Shown here piece after piece: positions 52,956-63,271 of a DNA stretch of 64,000 nucleotides. This stretch comes from an uncultured Pelagibacteraceae bacterium. GTDB taxonomy: Bacteria > Pseudomonadota > Alphaproteobacteria > Pelagibacterales > Pelagibacteraceae. Made by a program: the position numbers and the translations under genes. Each line of letters opens with the position of its first letter. Within the stretch, counting starts at the first letter, position 1. The DNA lies in assembly GCA_902622825.1 (NCBI GenBank), contig CACNRH010000002.1, positions 23,427-87,426 of the forward strand, given 5' to 3'. The notes beneath the pieces are model-generated. The model was not told where the DNA came from. It worked only from the letters and a program-made list of their open reading frames with translations, and ran no database searches.

Positions 52956-54224
52956 ATGAAAATTGCTATAATCGGAAGTGGTGGCAGAGAACACGCTATC
53001 TGTGAAAAATTAAATACCTCAAAAAAAAAGCTCAATATTTTTTGCATTCCAGGTAATGCGGGTACTTCACTCCTTGCTAAGAATATTAATCTTGATTATT
53101 CAAATTTCAAAAAACTTTATGTTTTTTTAAATAACGAAGGAATTAACACTGTCATAGTTGGCCCCGAGGAACCGTTAGTCAATGGGATTGTGGATTTCCT
53201 GTCTAGTAAAGGCATAAAGATTTTTGGACCGAATAAGTATGCCTCGAAGCTTGAGGGGTCGAAGTCTTTTATGAAAAAAATTTGTCAAGAGAACAATATT
53301 CCAACCGCAAGATACATGGTTTGTAAGAATTTTAATCATATTAATAAATTTTTGAAAACGGTCAGTTATCCTATTGTGGTAAAAGCTGACGGTTTAGCGT
53401 CAGGAAAAGGAGTTTTAATTTGTAAAACGAAAAATGAAGTATTGAATTTTTCAAAAAAAATTTTTGGGGGCAAATTTCAAAGCTCAACAAAATTAGTGTT
53501 GGAAGAGTATTTAAACGGAGAAGAATTAAGTTATTTCGTAGTTGTTGATAAAAAAAGTCATAAATTCGTTGGCTCTGCTCAAGATCACAAAAAAATTGGT
53601 GAAGGTGAGACGGGTCTTAACACAGGCGGCATGGGGGCATATTCGCCGGCACCAATTTTGAATGATAAATTAAAAGAAAAAATCGACAAGAAAATTATTA
53701 TCCCTACGTTGAATGCTCTTAAAAAAAAAGGTTTTCCGTACAAAGGTTTTTTATATGCTGGATTAATGATTTGTAAAGGTAACCCCAAATTAATTGAGTA
53801 TAATGTCAGAATGGGAGATCCAGAATGCCAGGTCATCTTACCAAGAATTAAAACTGACTTAATGGATATAGTTAATGCATCGATAGAAAATAGATTAAAA
53901 TCACTAAAAATTTCTTGGAGCAAAAATAAATGCATGACAATTGTGCTATGTTCAAAGGGATACCCTGTCAAATATAAAAAAGGTGTCTTGATACCTAATT
54001 TACTAAAACTAAAACATGATAAATCATTTAAAATTTATCATGCTGGCACTAAGATTTTAAATAATGAAGTTTACGCAATAGGTGGTAGAGTTTTAAATAT
54101 TAATAATATCGGTAAAAATTTTAGACTAATTCGAAATAAAATACTTTCATTAATACACAAAATTAATTGGAAACAAGGTTATTATAGACGAGATATTGGA
54201 TGGAGAATAATAAAGAAAAAATGA
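52956..54224 (+). CDS. purD: Phosphoribosylamine-glycine ligase PurD
   Basis: A 422-residue ATP-grasp ligase of purine synthesis. The N domain has IAIIGSGGREHAICEKL, followed by VGPEEPLVNGIVD and the ATP-grasp segments YPIVVKADGLASGKGV, LVLEEYLNGEELSYF and FLYAGLMI with EYNVRMGDPECQV. It lacks fused PurM/PurN domains. Phosphoribosylamine, its substrate, derives from PRPP made by prs in the same window. Its stop overlaps rsmD in an ATGA. Start is an ATG, 35 bases from the divergent DUF2093 gene. Confidence 0.95.
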   Translation: MKIAIIGSGGREHAICEKLNTSKKKLNIFCIPGNAGTSLLAKNINLDYSNFKKLYVFLNNEGINTVIVGPEEPLVNGIVDFLSSKGIKIFGPNKYASKLEGSKSFMKKICQENNIPTARYMVCKNFNHINKFLKTVSYPIVVKADGLASGKGVLICKTKNEVLNFSKKIFGGKFQSSTKLVLEEYLNGEELSYFVVVDKKSHKFVGSAQDHKKIGEGETGLNTGGMGAYSPAPILNDKLKEKIDKKIIIPTLNALKKKGFPYKGFLYAGLMICKGNPKLIEYNVRMGDPECQVILPRIKTDLMDIVNASIENRLKSLKISWSKNKCMTIVLCSKGYPVKYKKGVLIPNLLKLKHDKSFKIYHAGTKILNNEVYAIGGRVLNINNIGKNFRLIRNKILSLIHKINWKQGYYRRDIGWRIIKKK

Positions 54225-54778
54225 GAATTGTTGGTGGAATATATAAGGGAAAAAAAATTGATTTTATAAAAAATGAAACTACTAGGCCTTTAAGAGATTT
54301 TGTTAAAGAGAGTTTGTTTAATATAATCTTACATTCAAAAAGAATAAAAAATGATTTGAGATTTTCAAAAGTTTTAGATTTATATTGTGGTGTCGGCTCA
54401 TTTGGTATTGAATGTATTTCTAGAGGCGCTAAAGAATTAGTATTTATAGACGCGGATAAAAAAGCTAACAAGACTTTAGAAAAAAATTTAAAATTAATTG
54501 GAAATCACAGAAATTACCGTGTATTCAACTTTTCAGTAGAAAAATCTATTAAGCTTTTACAAGATGAAAAGTTTGATATTTTTTTTTTAGATCCTCCTTA
54601 CAAAGATAATAAATTTGTAATGTCACTTGGCTTGATTAAAGATTTTAAAATATATAACAAAAATAATTTAGTAATCTTGCATAGAGAAAAAAACCATTCA
54701 GACGTACCCGAGTTTATTGATGTCATTATTGAAAAAAAATATGGAAGATCAAAATTAATATTTGGAAAAATTAAGTAA
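54221..54778 (+). CDS. rsmD: 16S rRNA (guanine(966)-N2)-methyltransferase RsmD
   Basis: A 185-residue methyltransferase. MRIVGGIYKGKKI is the classic RsmD start, so I use the ATG at 54221 (ATGA overlap with purD) rather than the ATG at 54200. KVLDLYCGVGSFGIECISRGA is the SAM site, and FFLDPPYKD is motif IV for exocyclic amino-group methylation. RPLRDFVKESLFNIL is also typical. The 3' end overlaps the convergent pgi gene by 8 bases. Confidence 0.92.
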   Translation: MRIVGGIYKGKKIDFIKNETTRPLRDFVKESLFNIILHSKRIKNDLRFSKVLDLYCGVGSFGIECISRGAKELVFIDADKKANKTLEKNLKLIGNHRNYRVFNFSVEKSIKLLQDEKFDIFFLDPPYKDNKFVMSLGLIKDFKIYNKNNLVILHREKNHSDVPEFIDVIIEKKYGRSKLIFGKIK

Positions 54779-55967
54779 GAATATTTTTAGTCAAAATTTT
54801 TACTTGCTCTACTGCCGGTTGATTAAATGGATTGATCCCTAATAGTTTGGCTGTAATTATAGTTTCTAACATGAAAAAAACTAAAAATTCGGTAACACCC
54901 TTTTCTGTTTTATCACTCATAAAAAATTCCTTATAGGGAATTTTTTTCAGTCTGAGAGTTTTAATTAATGCCTCTTTTTGAGCGTTTTTAATTTGATTAA
55001 ATGTTTTTTTTTTTAGAAAAGAATATTTTTCATTAAAAATATTTTTAGATAGTTTTTTATCTTCCTCTTTTAATGAAATTATATAAAAAATTTTATCACG
55101 TGGCCCATCAAGATACAGTTGTAGGAGACTGTGATGATCCTTTGGTGCGGGGGATAATACTGGGAGTATCCCAAGATTCTTTTTTCCCAAACTCTCAGAG
55201 ATTAATTGCTGACACCACAAAACAAGATTGTGGAGCTTCGATGAATAAGTTAAAAAAATTAAAGAGCTGATACTTTTTGATTTATAAATTTCATTGTTCA
55301 AATTTACACTCTCTCTTAAAGTCGTGATGAAGCTATTTGGTAGTTTTTTGGAAAAGAAATTTCTAAGACTTTTTATATTTAGACCCATTAAAAAACAAGG
55401 GACCATACCAACTTCAGTTAATACTGAATATCTCCCCCCAATAAATTTATTATGTTCAACTAGTTCTATATTTTTTCTTTTTGAAAATTTATAGAGAGAA
55501 TTATTTTTTTTCTCTGTAATAATTATAGTATTGCTCTTGTTAAAGTTTATATTACTTAAATAATTAATATTAGTCAAAACTTCGAGGGTTTCCCCTGATT
55601 TAGAAATAATTAGAAATAAGGAATTTTTTCCCTTAGTAGAATTTATTTTTTTTATTTTATTTAAGTCCAAACTATTTAAAAAAATAACATTTTTCTTTAT
55701 TTTTTCCTCAAATAAAGAATGTATTGCCATCGTTCCCAAGCTGGAACCACCTAACCCAATTATAATAATATTCTTGTATTTTTTAAATTTTTTTAATTTA
55801 TTAAAATTTACATTTTTAATATATTTTTTATTAAAATTGTAATAAAAACTGTTATTAAAATTTTTTTCTTTGTCTAAATTTTTAAAGAAATTATTGAAAA
55901 TCTTATTTTGTTTAAAATTTTTTTTTCTATAAAATAAATCAAAATTTGTTTTAATTTTTAATTTCAT
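54771..55967 (-). CDS. pgi: Glucose-6-phosphate isomerase, short form
   Basis: A 398-residue phosphoglucose isomerase. IIIGLGGSSLGTMAIHSLF, ISKSGETLEVLTNI (sugar-phosphate site), GGRYSVLTEVG, SESLGKKNLGILPVLSPAPKDHHSLLQLYLDGP and the C-terminal GINPFNQPAVEQVKIL with the catalytic Lys are all there. Most bacterial Pgi proteins are 440-550 residues, so this is a trimmed version with no missing catalytic segment that I can see. It overlaps the lipoprotein gene upstream by 17 bases and rsmD by 8. Lys/Asn-rich, fitting the AT bias. Confidence 0.92.
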   Translation of the reverse strand: MKLKIKTNFDLFYRKKNFKQNKIFNNFFKNLDKEKNFNNSFYYNFNKKYIKNVNFNKLKKFKKYKNIIIIGLGGSSLGTMAIHSLFEEKIKKNVIFLNSLDLNKIKKINSTKGKNSLFLIISKSGETLEVLTNINYLSNINFNKSNTIIITEKKNNSLYKFSKRKNIELVEHNKFIGGRYSVLTEVGMVPCFLMGLNIKSLRNFFSKKLPNSFITTLRESVNLNNEIYKSKSISSLIFLTYSSKLHNLVLWCQQLISESLGKKNLGILPVLSPAPKDHHSLLQLYLDGPRDKIFYIISLKEEDKKLSKNIFNEKYSFLKKKTFNQIKNAQKEALIKTLRLKKIPYKEFFMSDKTEKGVTEFLVFFMLETIITAKLLGINPFNQPAVEQVKILTKNILT

Positions 55968-56238
55968 TTAATATAGTTTTTTCTAGGTTTCCTATTTTTT
56001 CTTCTTTACCTTTTTTTATGTTTTCTTTTGTATCTTTTTTTACATTACCGGGGACTGGTAATTCTCTCAAATTTGGTGGAATTACAAGTGGTTGGTTTTT
56101 TTTTACCAAGAATTCATCTGTGGTGCTCACTTTTTCATTCCTCATAACCTTACCTACTTCATCAACAGTTTGACAATTTGCTAAGATAACAAATATTAAG
56201 CAATAAAGTAATTTAAGCTTGTTTTTTAAAAATTTCAT
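55951..56238 (-). CDS. BamF/DUF3035-like lipoprotein
   Basis: A 95-residue exported protein. The N-terminal hydrophobic segment ends in a lipobox-like LANC (VILANCQTVDEV), so the mature protein begins with an acylated Cys near 22. The segment TTDEFLVKKNQPLVIPPNLRELPVP matches the DUF3035 core of BamF, an accessory lipoprotein of the alphaproteobacterial outer-membrane assembly complex. A charged tail follows. It is short for the family. It overlaps lspA, the peptidase that would mature it, by 26 bases and pgi by 17. Confidence 0.75.
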   Translation of the reverse strand: MKFLKNKLKLLYCLIFVILANCQTVDEVGKVMRNEKVSTTDEFLVKKNQPLVIPPNLRELPVPGNVKKDTKENIKKGKEEKIGNLEKTILNEIKN

Positions 56239-56734
56239 AAAATAAAATACAAATTATACCAATTGTTATAAAAATATCAGCAACATTAAATGTAAACCAG
56301 TGAAATTCTCTATAATGTAAATCAATAAAGTCTGGAACAGAAAAATAAATTAATCTATCAAACAGGTTACCTGCCGCTCCCCCAATAATTAATGCAAAAA
56401 ATAATTTTTCTTTAGAACTTGATTTAAAAAGGAAATAAATCAAAAATATTATTATTGTTGATATTAATACGGTCATCAGTTGATATGCCAAAGAATCATT
56501 AAAACTAAAAAAACCAAAAGCAACTCCACTATTCCAAATTAGATCAAAATTTAAAAAATTATTTACAACGATTTCAGTATCAGATGTTTTAAAGTAGTCT
56601 AGAATGTAATTTTTCGACAATCTGTCCAGAAGAAAAACGACTCCCAATATAATCAATGATGGAAAATTTTTTATAATTGTATTTTCTGTTTTTATTAAGC
56701 CAGTGATTTTTTTGCCGTCTCGCATCTTTCGCAT
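56213..56734 (-). CDS. lspA: Lipoprotein signal peptidase LspA
   Basis: About 173 residues. It removes signal peptides from diacylated prolipoproteins. LLDRLSKNYILDYF, WNSGVAFGFF, GGAAGNLFDRLIYFSVPDFIDLHY and FTFNVADIFITIGI contain the catalytic Asp pair (VPDFID and NVAD), plus four helices. I take the ATG at 56734, preceded by AAAGGA; the ATG at 56725 is as plausible, and the frame upstream (to 56767) lies deep inside ileS. It overlaps ileS by 40 bases, in the common ileS-lspA order, and the BamF-like gene by 26. Confidence 0.93.
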   Translation of the reverse strand: MRKMRDGKKITGLIKTENTIIKNFPSLIILGVVFLLDRLSKNYILDYFKTSDTEIVVNNFLNFDLIWNSGVAFGFFSFNDSLAYQLMTVLISTIIIFLIYFLFKSSSKEKLFFALIIGGAAGNLFDRLIYFSVPDFIDLHYREFHWFTFNVADIFITIGIICILFYEIFKKQA

Positions 56735-59433
56735 TTTCCTTTCACAATTTTCCAACATCGAGAGCATTTATCTCCGACCGCTAATTTGACTGTAATATTC
56801 ATATCTTCAATTTTCTGATCTAAGGACAATATAGCTTTTGAAACAATTAAGTATTCCTGCAAGTCTATTCCTGATAATAATTTATAGTCTGTTTCATTAG
56901 CTTTTATTTCAACTAATGCTTCTAAACTAGAGCCTATCTCTTTAGCGGTTCTTTTTTCTTCTATTGCGATATTAACCTTTTCTTTTATCTTAAAAAGACT
57001 TTCCCATTTCTCTTTAAGTTTTGGATTATTCCATGTTTCAGGGAGAGTATCGAAATTAGATAAATGTATACTTTCACTTTTGGGATTTACAAGATTGAAT
57101 ATTTCTTCAGTTGTAAACGCGAGGATAGGTGCATACCATTTTAATAAACACTCTAAAATAATGTTTAAGGTAATTACGCAATTTTTTCTTTTCTTGGATT
57201 GAGGACCGTCACAATACAGGACGTCTTTTCTAATATCGAAATAAAAAGATGATAAATCTAAGGTGCAAAAATTTAATAATTCTTTATAAAGTTTATGAAA
57301 ATTATAATCATTGAAATTCTTATCTATTGATTTTTTTAAGTAAAATAATTTACACAATATATATTTTTCAAGCTCATCAAATGAAGATAAATCAATTTTT
57401 TCAAAGTCCTGTTTTTCAAATTTATCTTTTATATTTCCAAGTAAGTATCTGAACGTATTTCTAATTTTTCTGTACGACTCTGCATGCTGAGCTAGTATTA
57501 CTTTATCAATTCTAAGATCCTCCGAGTAGTCAGAGGCCGCTACCCATACTCTTAAAATATCAGCACCATAATTTTTTAAAATTTCTTCTGGAAGAATAAC
57601 ATTTCCTGCGGATTTTGACATTTTCATGCCTTTGCCATCAACAACAAACCCGTGTGATAATATTTTATCAAAAGGCGCTCGACCTCTTGTTCCACAAGAT
57701 TGAAGCAAAGAGGAGTGGAACCACCCCCTGTGTTGATCAGATCCTTCAAGATACATATCAGCAGGCCATTTCAAATCTTCCCTTTTTTCCAAAACAAAAC
57801 TATGGGTTGATCCGCTATCGAACCATACTTCAACTATATCATTAAGTTTTTCAAATTCATTTGCATTATGCTCTTTGCCTAAAAACCTTGATGCATCGTC
57901 AGTAAACCAGCAGTCAGATCCCTCCTTTTCAAAAATATTAGCAATATTATCGATGACTTTTTTATCTTTTAGTGGTTGCTGAGTTTTTTTATTAATAAAA
58001 ATTGGTAAAGGAACTCCCCATACCCTTTGGCGAGAGACACACCAATCAGGCCTTGTTTGTATCATCGAAAGCAGTCTTTCTCGTCCCTTTGGAGGATAAA
58101 AAGATGTTTCTTTTATAGCTTTAATAGCCTTATCGCGTAAGGCGTTACTTTCCATTGATATGAACCATTGAGGAGTAGCGCGATAAATTAAAGGTGCTTT
58201 TGATCTCCATGAATGAGGGTAGCTATGCCTTAATGTGTCACTACCTAAAAGTTTTTTCTCATTTTTAAGAGATTCGATTATCTTTAGATCAGCTTTGAAA
58301 ACATGAATATTTTTAAATCCTGGAATTTTATCTGTGTATAAACCAGCACCATCAACTGTATACTCAGACTTAATATTATTTTTTAAACAAAGGTTAAAGT
58401 CATCAGGACCATGACTAGGTGCACAATGAACTAAACCTGTCCCCTGCTCAAGATTAACGAAATTTGCATCTAATAAGGGCACGTTATAGTCAAATCCTAA
58501 ATTATTGAATGGGTGTTCACAAATTGTGTCTTTTAAAAATTTACCATGGAAGTTTTTTAATATCTTAAAATTCTTCAAATTACATTTTTCTGTAACAGAA
58601 TTTACGAGATCAGTAGCTACTACAATTTTCTTTCCTTTGAAATGAGACAATTGCTCGATTTCCAACAAAGAGTACTGCAGATTTTCACTATACGCCAAAG
58701 CTCGATTTGCTGGGATTGTCCATGGAGTTGTTGTCCATATAATAACATTTGCACCCAGAAGAAAGTCATGATTCGATTTAGTAATTTCAAATCCCGTGTA
58801 AATAGTGTTTGAAGTATGCTCAAAATATTCTACTTCTGCATCCGCTAAAGCAGTTTTTTCTACTGTAGACCACAACACTGGTTTAAAGCCTTGATATAAA
58901 TCTCCTTTAAGCAAAAATTTACCAAGCTCTCTAACAATTTGAGCTTCTGCGGAAAAACTCATCGTGGAATAATAATTCTCAAAATCTCCGGTAACTCCTA
59001 ATCTTCTAAATTCCTCTATATGAATATTTATCCATTTTTTTGCAAATTCCCTACATTCAGTCCTGAAATCTTTTACGGGAACATCGTCTTTGTTTTTTTT
59101 ATTCTTTTTATATCGCTCCTCAATTTTCCACTCAATTGGTAGTCCATGACAATCCCAACCAGGCACATATACTGAGTCTTTACCGTACATTTGGTGAAAT
59201 CTTGTTATCATGTCTTTTAAAATTTTGTTCAAAGCAGTACCCATATGAATATGTCCATTGGCATAAGGCGGGCCATCATGTAGAATAAATTTCTTTCTTC
59301 CCTTTGAACTTTTTCTTAGTTTTTTGTAAAGATTTATTTTTTTCCATTTTTCTACTATTATAGGTTCCTTGTTTGGAAGATTTGCTTTCATTGAGAAAGA
59401 TGTTTTGGGTAGTGATATGGTCTCTTTTGACAT
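56695..59433 (-). CDS. ileS: Isoleucyl-tRNA synthetase
   Basis: A 912-residue class I synthetase. The HIGH motif appears as HIHMGT (61-66) after HDGPPYANG, and the KMSKS motif as GMKMSKSAGN. An editing domain lies between, with WTTTPWTIPANRALAYS and HCAPSHGPDDF. The C-terminal zinc knuckle CSRCWKIVKGKCERC is present, so this is the bacterial type 1 enzyme (mupirocin-sensitive class). It is 6 bases behind ribF and overlaps lspA by 40 bases, the classical ribF-ileS-lspA order. Confidence 0.97.
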   Translation of the reverse strand: MSKETISLPKTSFSMKANLPNKEPIIVEKWKKINLYKKLRKSSKGRKKFILHDGPPYANGHIHMGTALNKILKDMITRFHQMYGKDSVYVPGWDCHGLPIEWKIEERYKKNKKNKDDVPVKDFRTECREFAKKWINIHIEEFRRLGVTGDFENYYSTMSFSAEAQIVRELGKFLLKGDLYQGFKPVLWSTVEKTALADAEVEYFEHTSNTIYTGFEITKSNHDFLLGANVIIWTTTPWTIPANRALAYSENLQYSLLEIEQLSHFKGKKIVVATDLVNSVTEKCNLKNFKILKNFHGKFLKDTICEHPFNNLGFDYNVPLLDANFVNLEQGTGLVHCAPSHGPDDFNLCLKNNIKSEYTVDGAGLYTDKIPGFKNIHVFKADLKIIESLKNEKKLLGSDTLRHSYPHSWRSKAPLIYRATPQWFISMESNALRDKAIKAIKETSFYPPKGRERLLSMIQTRPDWCVSRQRVWGVPLPIFINKKTQQPLKDKKVIDNIANIFEKEGSDCWFTDDASRFLGKEHNANEFEKLNDIVEVWFDSGSTHSFVLEKREDLKWPADMYLEGSDQHRGWFHSSLLQSCGTRGRAPFDKILSHGFVVDGKGMKMSKSAGNVILPEEILKNYGADILRVWVAASDYSEDLRIDKVILAQHAESYRKIRNTFRYLLGNIKDKFEKQDFEKIDLSSFDELEKYILCKLFYLKKSIDKNFNDYNFHKLYKELLNFCTLDLSSFYFDIRKDVLYCDGPQSKKRKNCVITLNIILECLLKWYAPILAFTTEEIFNLVNPKSESIHLSNFDTLPETWNNPKLKEKWESLFKIKEKVNIAIEEKRTAKEIGSSLEALVEIKANETDYKLLSGIDLQEYLIVSKAILSLDQKIEDMNITVKLAVGDKCSRCWKIVKGKCERCETAKKSLA

Positions 59434-59439
59434 TTTTCG

Positions 59440-60345
59440 TTAAATCTTTGTTAAATCTTTTATAATTTGTGACTTAAGTTCATTAATATTTTTAAATTTT
59501 TTCTCCGGTCTAATAAATTTTTTAAATAATACTCTAATATTCTTATTATACAAATTTTGATTAAATCTAAATATATTTACTTCTAAATTTATATCATTGC
59601 CACCAAAAGTTGGTCTATATCCAACATTCGCAATGCCTTTATAAAAAATTTTAGATCCTTCGAGGCCCACGTCAACCGAATAAACACCTAACTTAGGTAT
59701 CAAATAGTCTTTTAAATTTATATTGCATGTTGGAAAACCAATTTCTCTACCTCTTTTCGTGCCTTTTATTACTTTTCCTTGGACGGTCCAGTATCTTTTT
59801 AAGAATCGATTTGCATTAATTACATCTCCGTTTTTTAAATAATCTCTAATTTTTGTAGATGAAATAATCTTATTAAGCATTTTGAGTGGTTTGATCACTT
59901 TAATTTTGTATAAAAAATTCTCTTCAAATTTTTTCAATCTTTTAATATCTCCCTCTCGATTTTTCCCAAATCTAAAATTATTGCCAACAAGAATATATTT
60001 TGCTTTAGTTTTAAGATAAATATTTTTTTTAATAAATTTGAAATAATTAATCTTACTGAATTCTTTATTAAACTTCTGAATAATTAAAAAATCGATATTT
60101 AGATTTCTCATGATTGAGATTTTTTGATCAATTGAATTTATTCTATAGTTTTTTAGTTTTTTAAAAAAAGCCCTAGGAATTGGTTCAAATGTAATTACAC
60201 CAAATTTAATTTTTTTTGTTTTGGCTAATCTTTTGGCCTGATTAAATATTTTTTGATGACCCGCATGAATTCCATCAAAATTACCGATAGCAATCACCGA
60301 GTTTTGAAATCTTTTATCTATGTTAAAGTTTTTATAAATTTTCAT
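59440..60345 (-). CDS. ribF: Bifunctional riboflavin kinase/FAD synthetase
   Basis: A 301-residue enzyme making FMN and FAD. The N-terminal nucleotidyltransferase domain has IAIGNFDGIHAGHQKIF, FKVITFEP-type core (GVITFEPIPRAFF) and LVGNNFRFGKNREGD. The C-terminal kinase domain (about 180-301) has GKVIKGTKRGREIGFPTCNI and IANVGYRPTFGG. Order and length are normal. It precedes ileS by 6 bases and follows the HAD gene by 1. It supplies the FAD for flavoproteins such as crtI and the monooxygenase here. Confidence 0.95.
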   Translation of the reverse strand: MKIYKNFNIDKRFQNSVIAIGNFDGIHAGHQKIFNQAKRLAKTKKIKFGVITFEPIPRAFFKKLKNYRINSIDQKISIMRNLNIDFLIIQKFNKEFSKINYFKFIKKNIYLKTKAKYILVGNNFRFGKNREGDIKRLKKFEENFLYKIKVIKPLKMLNKIISSTKIRDYLKNGDVINANRFLKRYWTVQGKVIKGTKRGREIGFPTCNINLKDYLIPKLGVYSVDVGLEGSKIFYKGIANVGYRPTFGGNDINLEVNIFRFNQNLYNKNIRVLFKKFIRPEKKFKNINELKSQIIKDLTKI

Positions 60346-60346
60346 T

Positions 60347-61153
60347 TCACCATTTTAATTTAGGTTGATAAAATTTACCTACAACATCATAATTATTTAA
60401 TAATTTAACAACATCTTTTTCATTTCTAATTTCATTTTTGTGGATACCTTCATATATAAAAACTGAGTCTATATTTAATTTATTTGCTCCTAAAATATCC
60501 GTATTTAAATTGTCTCCAATTGCAATAGCTTTTTCATTATCTTTGAGAAACATTTTGTAAATTTCTATGTAGGGTTTTCCAAAATAAATTACATCACCGC
60601 CAAGGTTTTTAAAAATTGAGGCAATTGTGCCAGCACAAAATTCACTGATATCTCCTCTGTGCACTGTAAGGTCAGGGTTTGTGCAAATTAATTTTTTATT
60701 TGTAAAATTTTTTAAAAGGTCTTCATAATAGTCAAGATTATTTAAATTATCGTCAAATAGGCCGGTACAAAGAATGTATTCGCAATCACCTAGGCTTTTC
60801 TTGTTTTTTTCTAAACCTTTAAATAACGAGTTGTCTCTCTTTGGTCCAAGGTGATAAAAATATTTACCGAATTTTTCTGATTTTATAGCTATTGAGGATG
60901 CTTCACCAGACGTAAACACATTTTTTAAATATTTTTCATCCATGTTTAATTTTTTCAAAAAATTGATTACATTTTTACTTGGTCTAGGAGCATTAGATAA
61001 GAAAACAACCCTTTTTTTCATGTTGTGCAGTTTTTCAATTGTAACAATTGCATCCTCGTTCAACTTTATCCCATTGTGTATGACGCCCCACAAATCGATT
61101 ATAAAAGTATCGTAATTTTTCGCTATTTCCTCTAAATGTTCTAATTTTTTCAA
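60347..61153 (-). CDS. HAD class IIA phosphatase (TIGR01459-like)
   Basis: A 268-residue HAD hydrolase. IIDLWGVIHNGIKLNEDAI contains the nucleophile Asp, with the next acid replaced in the family's usual DxWG form. VVFLSNAPRPSKNV is motif II, and KPYIEIYKMFLKDNEKAIAIGDNLNTDILGANKLN is motifs III/IV. This family is a class IIA (NagD/ pyridoxal phosphatase-like) sugar-phosphatase group often beside groESL in alphaproteobacteria. Substrate unknown. It begins the reverse run with ribF, ileS, lspA and pgi. Confidence 0.85.
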   Translation of the reverse strand: MKKLEHLEEIAKNYDTFIIDLWGVIHNGIKLNEDAIVTIEKLHNMKKRVVFLSNAPRPSKNVINFLKKLNMDEKYLKNVFTSGEASSIAIKSEKFGKYFYHLGPKRDNSLFKGLEKNKKSLGDCEYILCTGLFDDNLNNLDYYEDLLKNFTNKKLICTNPDLTVHRGDISEFCAGTIASIFKNLGGDVIYFGKPYIEIYKMFLKDNEKAIAIGDNLNTDILGANKLNIDSVFIYEGIHKNEIRNEKDVVKLLNNYDVVGKFYQPKLKW

Positions 61154-61299
61154 AATAAAATCCTTAAATTTGTTTTAAAATTTCATGAAATAATTGTCAA
61201 AAATATAAGAATATTAGGTTTTTTCAGTATTTTATGTTAAATCTCTTGAAATTTTGGAAAAATATACCATATCAAATACATTAATTTATAGGAGAATAT
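61154..61299. promoter_or_regulatory. Intergenic region between the HAD gene and groES
   Basis: This 146-base stretch is the longest gene-free interval in the window. It contains the heat-shock-type promoter at 61245-61272 for groESL. I looked for the HrcA-binding CIRCE repeat (TTAGCACTC-N9-GAGTGCTAA) and do not see it. The reverse strand must hold a promoter for the HAD-ribF run; the sequence is too AT-rich to call it. A GGAG ribosome-binding site lies at 61291-61294. Confidence 0.6.
61245..61272 (+). promoter_or_regulatory. RpoH (sigma-32) heat-shock promoter of groESL
   Basis: CTTGAAA (61245-61251) and CCATAT (61267-61272) are 15 bases apart and match the heat-shock consensus CTTGAAA-N13-15-CCCCATNT at nearly all core positions. 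It sits about 30 bases before the groES start. No CIRCE element overlaps it, so sigma-32 looks like the main heat control. Confidence 0.75.
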
Positions 61300-61596
61300 A
61301 TGAAATTTAGACCTCTTCACGACCGTGTTCTAATAAAGGTGTTAGATAGCGAAGAAAAGACTGCTGGAGGAATAATAATTCCCGATTCTGCCAAAGAAAA
61401 ACCCCAAGAAGGAGAAGTCGTGGCAATCGGCCCAGGGATAAAAAATGATCAAGGAAAGTTATCACCGCTTGACGTTAAGGTAGGTGATATTGTCTTATTC
61501 GGTAAATGGTCTGGTAATGATGTTAAAATTGATGGTAAGGAATATAGCATAATGAAAGAAGCTGACATTATGGGAATATCAAAAAGAAAAAAATAA
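61300..61596 (+). CDS. groES: Co-chaperonin GroES
   Basis: A 98-residue lid subunit of the GroEL chaperonin. It begins [34 protein letters not shown], including the mobile loop GGIIIPDSA that touches GroEL, and has EVVAIGPG and [16 protein letters not shown] site is 5 bases upstream of the ATG, and a heat-shock promoter is further upstream. groEL follows after 14 bases with its own AGGAG site. Standard length. Confidence 0.97.
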   Translation: MKFRPLHDRVLIKVLDSEEKTAGGIIIPDSAKEKPQEGEVVAIGPGIKNDQGKLSPLDVKVGDIVLFGKWSGNDVKIDGKEYSIMKEADIMGISKRKK

Positions 61597-61601
61597 ATTA
61601 G

Positions 61602-63269
<1,668 letters not shown>

Positions 63270-63271
63270 TT

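Noticed and set aside
54163..54471. 102-codon reverse frame across the purD-rsmD junction
   Set aside because: Both overlapping forward genes are strongly supported; this frame shows no motif.
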